Part shown: positions 1 to 7,250 of the stretch, in pieces
How positions within the stretch are numbered: the stretch's first letter is position 1
How the letters are laid out: every line of letters starts with the position of its first letter
Source of the DNA: JBKEDC01 sp047974225
Lineage (GTDB): Bacteria; Bacteroidota; Bacteroidia; Bacteroidales; Prolixibacteraceae
Direction of reading: 5' to 3'
NCBI GenBank assembly: GCA_047974225.1
Contig: JBKECD010000178.1
Span: 1-25,453, forward strand
Length of the DNA stretch: 25,453 bases
The notes under the pieces: generated by a model
What the model saw: the letters and a program-made list of their open reading frames with translations, nothing else
Databases searched by the model: none
Told to the model about the DNA's origin: nothing
Program-made: the position numbers and the translations under genes

Positions 1-305
1 ATGCGTCTAGTTGTAGAGACGCATTGCATGCGTCTAGTTGTAGAGACGCATTGCATGCGTCTAGTTGTAGAGACGCATTGCATGCGTCTAGTTGTAGAGA
101 CGCATTGCATGCGTCTAGTTGTAGAGACGCATTGCATGCGTCTAGTTGTAGAGATGCATTGCATGCGTCTAGTTGTAGAGACGCATTGCATGCGTCTAGT
201 TGTAGAGACGCATTGCATGCGTCTAGTTGTAGAGACGCATTGCATGCGTCTAGTTGTAAAGCCGCATTGCATGCGTCTATTTGTAGAGACGCATTGCATG
301 CGTCT
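1..305. repeat. Tandem array of 27-bp hairpin units (11 full copies plus 8 bp)
   Basis: Eleven head-to-tail 27-bp units start at 1, 28, 55 and so on to 271, and the array ends with an 8-bp partial unit at 298-305. Each unit reads ATGCGTCT-AG-TTGTAG-AGACGCAT-TGC. The arms AGACGCAT and ATGCGTCT are perfect reverse complements, so each unit can fold either across the 3-nt TGC or across the 8-nt AGTTGTAG. Units 6, 10 and 11 carry point changes; the other units are identical. The array begins at the first base of the window and may extend further upstream. Several frames read through it as short repetitive ORFs, but that follows from the period being divisible by three and is not evidence of coding. 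There are no unique spacers, so it is not CRISPR. Confidence 0.95.
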
Positions 306-397
306 GAAAAGTTAAAATACCCATACTAACCTTTATTTTCTACTTTCTTGCAAAAAATTCTTTTACTTTGTAGTCCATTTTGCATCCTGCACATTCT
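306..397 (+). promoter_or_regulatory. AT-rich leader upstream of fecR, possible promoter
   Basis: This 92-bp AT-rich stretch lies between the hairpin array and fecR. TTACTTTG at 363-370 matches the Bacteroidota -7 consensus TAnnTTTG at all but one position. No convincing TTTG -33 element is found 19-21 bases upstream, so the assignment is weak. It is the only non-repeat sequence before the operon, so a promoter here or upstream of the array is expected. Confidence 0.25.
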
Positions 398-1549
398 ATG
401 TATAGTATGAGAGAGAAAAATAGGCATATAGATTGGGAGATTATCCGAAAGGCAGCGATTGGCGAAGCTAGTTCTGACGAGCAAGCGCAATTGGCGCAGT
501 GGCTCGAAGAGTCGGCGGACAATCGAGCCTATTTTGAAAAAGCTTGTCGGTTTTATGCTAAAGCAAATCAAAGGACTAGCCTAGGGAAGCAGGGGGCTCA
601 AAAGCGATTGCGCTTGGTGTCTATTGGGGCGCAAATAGCTGCTGTGGCAGCGGTGTTCATATCTTTTGTCTATGTGTTGATGCCTGAAAGAGGGCAGGAG
701 GCGACGGTGGACTATGTAGAAGCGGTTCTTCCGCTTGAACTAGAAACCAAGCATGTGGTGCTGACCCTCCCCGGAGGTGAGCAAGTCTGCATCGATCCAG
801 AGAAAGAGCAAATGGTGTTGAACAATGAAGACACCATGCTGATGGAGTCGGGAGCAATTGCCTATCATGCCAAAGAGGAGGTTCAGCAAGAGTTGATCTA
901 TCACACCATTGAAGTGCCCTCGGGCACAACTTATAAGATAGTGCTCAATGATGGTTCAACGGTTCAGTTGAATGCGCAATCAAGCTTGACCTATCCCGTG
1001 TCATTTGCACTTGATGCGCGAGAAGTAAGTTTAGAGGGAGAAGCGTTTTTTGAAGTTAAAAAAGATGGTCGTCCGTTCACGGTGAGCGTGCAGGGCAAAG
1101 AAGTGCGGGTGTTGGGCACAAGCTTTAATGTGGAAGCCTACACGCAGGGGCAGGTGAAGACTTGTTTAGTGTCGGGAAGTGTGCAGATGGTGGACGAATT
1201 TGAAAATAAGGTGCTATTGAAGCCGGGAGAAATGGCGCATTGTGCGGAAGGCGGCATTAAAATAGAGCAGGCAGATAAAAGTCAAGTCTTGGCTTGGCGA
1301 GAGGGAAACTTCTCCTTTCAGCAAGAAAAGTTGGGTGAGATTATGCAGCAGTTAGCACGCTGGTATGATGTAGAAGTGGCATATGCCGAAGAAGGCTTGA
1401 AAGAACTCGTATTTACGGGAACAGTGCAGCGGAGCGAACCGATAGAGAAGATAATGAGTTATTTTGCGAGGACAAACAACGTAGATTTCTCCTTTAGAGA
1501 TAACACCATAATAGTGAAACAAAATAAAAAAATAATTAGCAATTTATGA
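398..1549 (+). CDS. FecR-family anti-sigma factor
   Basis: This is an inner-membrane anti-sigma factor of the FecR/PupR type, about 383 aa. A short cytoplasmic N-terminal region (about residues 1-70, sigma-binding side) is followed by one transmembrane segment at about 72-94 (AQIAAVAAVFISFVYVL). The periplasmic FecR domain starts near residue 171 (GTTYKIVLNDGSTVQLNAQS, then EGEAFFEV and VLGTSFNV). A DUF4974-like C-terminal domain lies at about 308-377. In this family the periplasmic part senses the STN domain of the partner TonB-dependent transducer and controls an ECF sigma factor. The stop overlaps the susC start by 4 bases (ATGA), so the two are translationally coupled. No sigma gene is present in the window upstream. 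In-frame TTG at 380 and ATGs at 398 and 407 are possible starts; 398 is chosen as the first ATG, and 407 is equally plausible. Confidence 0.93.
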   Translation: MYSMREKNRHIDWEIIRKAAIGEASSDEQAQLAQWLEESADNRAYFEKACRFYAKANQRTSLGKQGAQKRLRLVSIGAQIAAVAAVFISFVYVLMPERGQEATVDYVEAVLPLELETKHVVLTLPGGEQVCIDPEKEQMVLNNEDTMLMESGAIAYHAKEEVQQELIYHTIEVPSGTTYKIVLNDGSTVQLNAQSSLTYPVSFALDAREVSLEGEAFFEVKKDGRPFTVSVQGKEVRVLGTSFNVEAYTQGQVKTCLVSGSVQMVDEFENKVLLKPGEMAHCAEGGIKIEQADKSQVLAWREGNFSFQQEKLGEIMQQLARWYDVEVAYAEEGLKELVFTGTVQRSEPIEKIMSYFARTNNVDFSFRDNTIIVKQNKKIISNL

Positions 1550-4500
1550 GACGATTTCGATTTGAAACAGCGACTAGTCAGCGACTAAAAAGCTTTCTAA
1601 TTGCCATGCTGGGAGTGATTTTACTTGCTCCGATTCACTCGAATGCATTTGCTCAGGGGCGTCCAGAGACTTACTCCATTTCCATTGGAAAAGGCTCGTT
1701 GGAAGAAACCTTGAAGCAAGTGGAGCAAGCCACTAATTTTAAAGTGTTGTATTTGGCGAATGATGTGAAAGGAGTTACTGCCAATCCCATCAACCTCACC
1801 GATGCCAACATCTCGCAAATCATGAAGGCGTGTATGGCGGGCACCAAGCTTAGCTATGATGTCGATGGCAAGCAGGTGGTGATCAAACAGCAACCACAAT
1901 CTCCAGCTGGAGCCCCACGCACAGTTACTGGGGTGGTGCGAGATGACAAAACCGGAGAAACAATCCCCGGGGCGTATGTGATTTCGCAGAAAGAAAACAA
2001 AAAAATGCAGGCGGTGATCACCGACCCTAAGGGTCGGTTTACGCTGAATGTGCCTGCTGGAGCTGATGCGATTAGCTTTTCTTTTGTGGGCTACAAGCCA
2101 AGGTTGATTCCTATTGAAGATGTCGGTAGCGACAACAAGTTGAATGTGGCATTGCAATCAGAAATGCATCAGATTGAAGATGTGGTGGTAACAGGTGTCT
2201 TCGATAAACCCAAAGAAAGTTTCACGGGTGCGGTAACTTTTATCTCCAAGGAAGATTTGGTGGAATTTAAGTCTGCCAACATCCTTTCAACAATTGGTAA
2301 TATTGACCCTGCTTTCGCTATTGCGGAGCAAAACGAATATGGTTCTGACCCCAACCGCATGCCTGAGATTACCATTCGGGGTTCTTCGAGTTTGCCAATG
2401 ACAGTGGATGATGTGCAAAATAATGAGCGTGCCAACTTGAATACTCCTCTATTCATCCTCGATGGTTTTGAAATCACCCTAGAGCGGATGATGGACTTGG
2501 AGCAGGAAGAGATTGGTTCGGTAACCATCTTGAAAGATGCGAGTTCGACAGCCCTTTACGGTTCTCGTGGAGCGAATGGGGTAGTAGTGCTTACTTCAGT
2601 GAAGCCAGAAGAAGGAAAGTTGAAAATTTCCGCTTCGGGTGGTTTCAACTTTGAGATTCCTGATTTGAGCAGTTATAACATGATGAATGCAAGCGAAAAA
2701 TTGCGCTTGGAAAAGGAAGTAGGCTTATATACTCCTGATTCTGATGCCACGCTAGATGCTCGTGTTAAATTAGAAAATGAGTATAATGATAAGCTGAAAG
2801 CAATACTAGAAGGTGTGGATACCTATTGGATGTCGCAACCATTGCAAGTGGGTATTGCCAGCAACTGTCGCTTGTCGGCTAGTGGGGGTAATCAGGCTTT
2901 CCGTTATAGTTTGTCGGGTTCGTTGAACCAAGTGAAAGGGGTTATGATCGGTTCTGGTCGCACCAACTTCAACGGAACCGCCAATATTTCCTATGAAATG
3001 AAACAGGTGCAGTGGAGTAATATTGTTTCTACAGGTATTAACTCATCGTCGAACTCTGTTTATGGTGAATTCAGCGACTATGTGTCGATGAACCCTTATT
3101 GGAGAGTGCGCGATGAGGATGGTAATTTGATTCGTAAATATACAGATCAGATTTTGAGTAGCTCAGTTGCCAATCCGCTCTATATTGCTCAGTTGTCAGG
3201 ATTCGATGAAACGGGCTATAATAACATTCGCTACACTACTTCCTTGCGTTGGAAGCCTAGTGAGAGCTATCAATTTATGCTCAGAGGGGGGATTTCTACC
3301 AATGTGAAAGAGTCAAACTTTTTCAAGCCTGCGCAACACCCTGATTTTGATAATACGGACGATGTAAACAAAAAAGGATCGTACAAATTCGGAACGGGAC
3401 GCACCACATCGTGGGACATTGCTTTGACTAATAGCTATGCCAAGGTGATAGAAAAACATCGTCTCACAGTTGGTTTAGATGTCAACTTCCGCGAAAGTAA
3501 TTCCTATAATTATTCCTTTGAAGTGCAAGGTTTCACCCATGAGCGCTTGAATTTCCTAAGTATGGGGTCTCAATATGCCACAGATTCGCCTTCGGGTGGT
3601 GAATCAAAAGGGCGTACTGTTGGTTTGACTTCAGACTTTAACTACAACTACGATAATATTGTCTATATGAGTGGTTCGTATCGTGTGGATGGAGCTTCCT
3701 CTTTTGGTACTGCTAGTCGTTTCCGACCTTTCTATTCGATTGGTGTAGGTTGGACAGTTAGCCGAATGAATTTCTTTGCAGACAACATTGATTTTATCAC
3801 TAACTTGAGAATCCGATACAACTATGGGGTTACAGGTATGTTGCAGTTTAGTTCGCCCTATCAAGCGATGGCGGTTTATAATTATGACCCCTCCTATAAA
3901 TACAATGGTGAGCTGGGTGCTATTCTGCAGGGGCTTCCTAATGAAAACCTAAGTTGGCAGATGGACTATTCGCACAACCTAGGGGCGGATATTGCTTTCT
4001 TGAATGGAAAAATCTCTATGGGGGTAAACGTTTATCGCAAAATCACTGAAGGGCTTACAGCTACCGTGCAGTTGCCTCTTACTAATGGATATACTACCTA
4101 TACAGGTAACAAGGGAGATGTGTTGAATGAGGGATATGATTTCTCCGTGTCCTATACTATTTTGAATAATCGTGCTCAAAAACTCAGATGGTCGGTGCGT
4201 GCTAGTGTGGCAAACAACCGAAATATTCTGTTGAGACTTTCTGAGGAAATGAAAGAAATGAGTGCCCAAGCTGAAGCATATGGTCGGGAAGATCCTAACT
4301 ACTTGTATCGTGAAGGCGAATCTATGGATGCGTTGTATGTGGTGCCTTCTTTGGGTATCGACCCTGCCACAGGTAAGGAGATTTACATGGATGTGAATGG
4401 AAATCCTACCTACAATTGGAGCGATGCAGTCCGTCGTAATTATGGGGTAACTCAGCCTAAGATTAGAAGTAACTTCTCAACTTCGGTATCCTATAAAAAC

Positions 4501-4908
4501 CTAAGGGTTACAGCCAACTTCACCGTGCGCTATGGAGCACAGCAATACAACAGAACGCTGATGAGTCGTGTGGAAGGTGCTGATTTCACCGAGAACGTGG
4601 ATAAAAGGGTGTATGAATTGCGTTGGAAACAACCAGGAGATAATGTGTCTTTTGTGAGTATTCAAGAAGATTACAAGAGCCGACAAACAAGCCGCTTTGT
4701 GCAAGATGATAACTCGTTTGCTTTTAGTGCGCTCAATGTCAACTATCGTCTCCCTCCTAAGTTAGTGAAGAAAATTCCTGCGGTGAAGACATTCAACCTG
4801 ACAGCTTCAATCAATGATATTTTCTACATCACAAGTATCAAGAGAGAGCGTGGAACAACCTACCCTTATTCAATCAAACCAAGATTAAGCTTGTCGATGA
4901 CATTCTAA
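1546..4908 (+). CDS. SusC/RagA-type TonB-dependent outer-membrane transducer with STN domain
   Basis: This is an outer-membrane, TonB-dependent importer of 1120 aa. It has a signal peptide (about 1-37, ending SNAFAQG) and an STN (secretin/TonB N-terminal) domain at about 42-115. A carboxypeptidase-D-like regulatory domain follows at about 125-212 (VTGVVRDDKTGETIPGA). The TonB-box region is near 210-219 (IEDVVVTGVF), then the plug, with the SusC signature at about 326-351 (ILKDASSTALYGSRGANGVV). The rest is a beta-barrel ending in an aromatic residue (LSLSMTF). The STN domain together with the overlapping fecR upstream marks it as a transducer: substrate binding is signalled across the periplasm to FecR as well as being coupled to uptake. 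It pairs with the SusD lipoprotein starting 27 bases downstream. Substrate specificity cannot be read from sequence; the M60 peptidase in the operon suggests glycopeptides or glycans from O-glycoproteins. Confidence 0.96.
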   Translation: MRRFRFETATSQRLKSFLIAMLGVILLAPIHSNAFAQGRPETYSISIGKGSLEETLKQVEQATNFKVLYLANDVKGVTANPINLTDANISQIMKACMAGTKLSYDVDGKQVVIKQQPQSPAGAPRTVTGVVRDDKTGETIPGAYVISQKENKKMQAVITDPKGRFTLNVPAGADAISFSFVGYKPRLIPIEDVGSDNKLNVALQSEMHQIEDVVVTGVFDKPKESFTGAVTFISKEDLVEFKSANILSTIGNIDPAFAIAEQNEYGSDPNRMPEITIRGSSSLPMTVDDVQNNERANLNTPLFILDGFEITLERMMDLEQEEIGSVTILKDASSTALYGSRGANGVVVLTSVKPEEGKLKISASGGFNFEIPDLSSYNMMNASEKLRLEKEVGLYTPDSDATLDARVKLENEYNDKLKAILEGVDTYWMSQPLQVGIASNCRLSASGGNQAFRYSLSGSLNQVKGVMIGSGRTNFNGTANISYEMKQVQWSNIVSTGINSSSNSVYGEFSDYVSMNPYWRVRDEDGNLIRKYTDQILSSSVANPLYIAQLSGFDETGYNNIRYTTSLRWKPSESYQFMLRGGISTNVKESNFFKPAQHPDFDNTDDVNKKGSYKFGTGRTTSWDIALTNSYAKVIEKHRLTVGLDVNFRESNSYNYSFEVQGFTHERLNFLSMGSQYATDSPSGGESKGRTVGLTSDFNYNYDNIVYMSGSYRVDGASSFGTASRFRPFYSIGVGWTVSRMNFFADNIDFITNLRIRYNYGVTGMLQFSSPYQAMAVYNYDPSYKYNGELGAILQGLPNENLSWQMDYSHNLGADIAFLNGKISMGVNVYRKITEGLTATVQLPLTNGYTTYTGNKGDVLNEGYDFSVSYTILNNRAQKLRWSVRASVANNRNILLRLSEEMKEMSAQAEAYGREDPNYLYREGESMDALYVVPSLGIDPATGKEIYMDVNGNPTYNWSDAVRRNYGVTQPKIRSNFSTSVSYKNLRVTANFTVRYGAQQYNRTLMSRVEGADFTENVDKRVYELRWKQPGDNVSFVSIQEDYKSRQTSRFVQDDNSFAFSALNVNYRLPPKLVKKIPAVKTFNLTASINDIFYITSIKRERGTTYPYSIKPRLSLSMTF

Positions 4909-4935
4909 GCTTAATGAATTTTAAAGAGAACAAAG

Positions 4936-6312
4936 ATGAAAAAAGGAATATTTATAATAGCTACCTTATCCTTGCTGCTAACATCTTGCAATGAGTGGCT
5001 GACAGTGCAGCCAAACACGATGATCGCTAAAGATGAGATGTTTGAGACGGCTACGGGGTTTGAAGATGCACTTAATGGGGCGTATTATCTGATGACGCTT
5101 GCTTACAAGCCTAGTGGTCCCATGATGATGGGAACCTTGGAATATTTAGCTTGCCAGTGGCATGTTACTTCAACTACTTCGGGTGATTATAAAATGACGG
5201 ATCATGATTACGATAATGATAATGCGGATGGGCAATTGAAAATACCATTTGAAGCCCTTTATAAAACGTTGGCAAATGTCAATCTTTTGATTGAAGAGTT
5301 GCGTCAAGAAGATGGAATTTTGACTGATAAGCTAAAGAATAGTTATTTGGGTCAAGCCTTAGCAATACGAGCCTATATCAATTTTGATTTGATTCGTATG
5401 TGGGGTCCAGTTCCTACTGATGTAAATGAATCAACAACTTATTTGCCTTACCCTACTGAGACTTCTATCGAATATAAAGAGTATCTCACCTATGCTCAAT
5501 TTATGAGTATGCTAAAGGCGGATTTAGATGAAGCTGAGGTTTGCTTAAACAAAGATACGATGAAAGACATTCAGCTGGTTAGAAGTCGATTTAACTATTA
5601 TGCAATTAAAGCATTGCAAGCACGTTATTATATGTGGATGGGTGATAAAGATTCAGCCAATAGATGTGCTAAAACAGTTATTGGTCGTGCCACAACTACA
5701 GTAAGTGATTATGACTATTGCTTAGCAACGCATAATAATCAAACTTCTAAGAACTTTACTTTCTTTGAGTGTGAAAATATCATAGGATTAGTAGTTGCGG
5801 ATGTACAGATTACTGTTTCTGTGAGTTCGACATCTTGTCAGATTTACAATGAATATATTCATAATGACGTGTTTGATGGTTCTCAAGCAGACTTGCGTTA
5901 TTCGCAGTGGACAGAGCATGTTGGCACCGTATCTGAAGAAGGATTAGGTTATCTGATGAAATTGAGTAAGTTTTATAAAAAGGGATCTACGGGTACATAT
6001 AGTGTAAATACGCCTTTATTGCGATTAGCTGAGATGTATCTCATTCAAATGGAGTGTTCTTCATTAGAAAAAGCCTATGAAGTGTATTATGAGTTCTGTA
6101 TGTCGCGCGGTATTTCTGCAACGGAATTTACCTCGGATGCTGAATTGCTGGAATGTTTGAAGAAAGAATATCGTCGTGAGTTTTATGGCGAAGGACAGCT
6201 ATTCTTTTTCTACAAACGTCAATTTATTACCAATATGCCAAATGCATCTCGAGCATGTAATAAAGGTAGTTATGAATTGCCTCTTCCAACTCGAGAATAT
6301 ATTTTGAGCTAA
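4936..6312 (+). CDS. SusD/RagB-family surface glycan-binding lipoprotein
   Basis: This 458-aa lipoprotein has a signal peptide II site at Cys18 (LLTSC), so it should be anchored in the outer membrane and exposed at the surface. The N-terminal segment after the Cys (NEWLTVQPNTMIAKDEMFET, then FEDALNGAYYLM) is typical of SusD_RagB. So are the TPR-like helices (ALAIRAYINFDLIRMWGPVP) and the C-terminal region (RREFYGEGQLFFFYKR, then LPLPTREYILS). It is slightly shorter than the usual 500-600 aa of the family. It should form the lid of the SusC transporter encoded immediately upstream and capture the ligand. The spacing and shared orientation support one transcript with fecR and susC. Confidence 0.95.
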   Translation: MKKGIFIIATLSLLLTSCNEWLTVQPNTMIAKDEMFETATGFEDALNGAYYLMTLAYKPSGPMMMGTLEYLACQWHVTSTTSGDYKMTDHDYDNDNADGQLKIPFEALYKTLANVNLLIEELRQEDGILTDKLKNSYLGQALAIRAYINFDLIRMWGPVPTDVNESTTYLPYPTETSIEYKEYLTYAQFMSMLKADLDEAEVCLNKDTMKDIQLVRSRFNYYAIKALQARYYMWMGDKDSANRCAKTVIGRATTTVSDYDYCLATHNNQTSKNFTFFECENIIGLVVADVQITVSVSSTSCQIYNEYIHNDVFDGSQADLRYSQWTEHVGTVSEEGLGYLMKLSKFYKKGSTGTYSVNTPLLRLAEMYLIQMECSSLEKAYEVYYEFCMSRGISATEFTSDAELLECLKKEYRREFYGEGQLFFFYKRQFITNMPNASRACNKGSYELPLPTREYILS

Positions 6313-6342
6313 TTGAAGCATTGGAAAATTAAAAACGAAAAA

Positions 6343-7194
6343 ATGAAGAAATATATTTATATCATGACATTACTCCTTGCGCTAGGAGCTTGTCAGTTGT
6401 CGGAAGTGCACAAGTATCTTGGTGAAAATTATGTGCAATTTACACCAGATGATGCAGCCGAGGTTGCAAACACAACTGTAGATGAATTCTATTCTTTTGC
6501 CTATGTTGCCGATGATGTGAAGCGTGATACCTTTTGGGTGGATGCGCACGTGTCAGGAGAAATAACAGAGGGGAAACGCTACTACAAGTTGAAGCAATCA
6601 ATGCACTACACCGAAGAAATAGAGTATGACATTGATGGTTCAATTTTGAATGAAACAATTATTGAAACTCCTGATCAAGCGGTTTCAGGTGTGCACTATG
6701 TGTCGTTTGACGACCCAGATTTTCAAGAGATGTGTTATGTGGAGAATAATGACGTGAATTTTAAAGTGCCAATTATAGTCTTGCGCGACAACTCGTTGAA
6801 AAAGGTTGATAAACTGTTGAATGTGGAGTTTGAAGAATCAGATGATTTCAAGGTGGGGAATTACAGTACAAGACAACAAGTGGTGATGATTTCTGATAAT
6901 GTTACTTACCCAACTTGGTGGTCGGAGGATGGTCCGGGTTCAATTGCTGATGGTTGGAAGTTATCGACGATCTTCGGTTATTATGGTCCAGTAAAACACC
7001 GTCTGATGATTCAAGTAACAGGAGAGAAATGGGATAATGATTTCTTGGAAGGCTTGACAAGAGAAGAGCGTTTGGGCTATAAAAATATTTGTTCTAAAGC
7101 CTTATACGAATTAAACCAAGAACGTATTGCACGTGGAGAAACCGAATTGATGGAGGATGCGAACTTTAGGTTTGGTCCTGTTGAATTTCCTTAA
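6343..7194 (+). CDS. DUF4843 domain-containing lipoprotein
   Basis: This 283-aa lipoprotein has a signal peptide and lipobox at Cys17 (LLLALGAC). The body resembles DUF4843 proteins, a Bacteroidota family regularly found just after susC/susD: a YVQFTPDDAAEV start, a VSGVHYVSFDD segment, a PIIVLRDNSLKK segment, and a conserved YPTWW near the C-terminal half. Its function is unknown; by position it is probably an accessory surface ligand-binding protein of the locus. An in-frame TTG lies at 6313, but the ATG at 6343 gives the clean lipoprotein signal peptide and is preceded by an A-rich stretch, so it is preferred. Spacing to the SusD stop is 30 bases. Confidence 0.85.
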   Translation: MKKYIYIMTLLLALGACQLSEVHKYLGENYVQFTPDDAAEVANTTVDEFYSFAYVADDVKRDTFWVDAHVSGEITEGKRYYKLKQSMHYTEEIEYDIDGSILNETIIETPDQAVSGVHYVSFDDPDFQEMCYVENNDVNFKVPIIVLRDNSLKKVDKLLNVEFEESDDFKVGNYSTRQQVVMISDNVTYPTWWSEDGPGSIADGWKLSTIFGYYGPVKHRLMIQVTGEKWDNDFLEGLTREERLGYKNICSKALYELNQERIARGETELMEDANFRFGPVEFP

Positions 7195-7250
7195 GCCGTA
7201 TATGTTTGTTTGAATTGAGAAAAACAAAACTTATGGAAATATAAAAACAT

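Noticed and set aside
1..305. CRISPR array
   Set aside because: The units are contiguous with no unique spacers and there are no cas genes nearby.
1..329. Two overlapping ORFs encoding repetitive peptides (MRLVVETHC and MHASSCRDA type)
   Set aside because: They are the 27-bp repeat read in different frames. Both are open only because the period is a multiple of three and the unit lacks stops. There is no signal, domain or start context.
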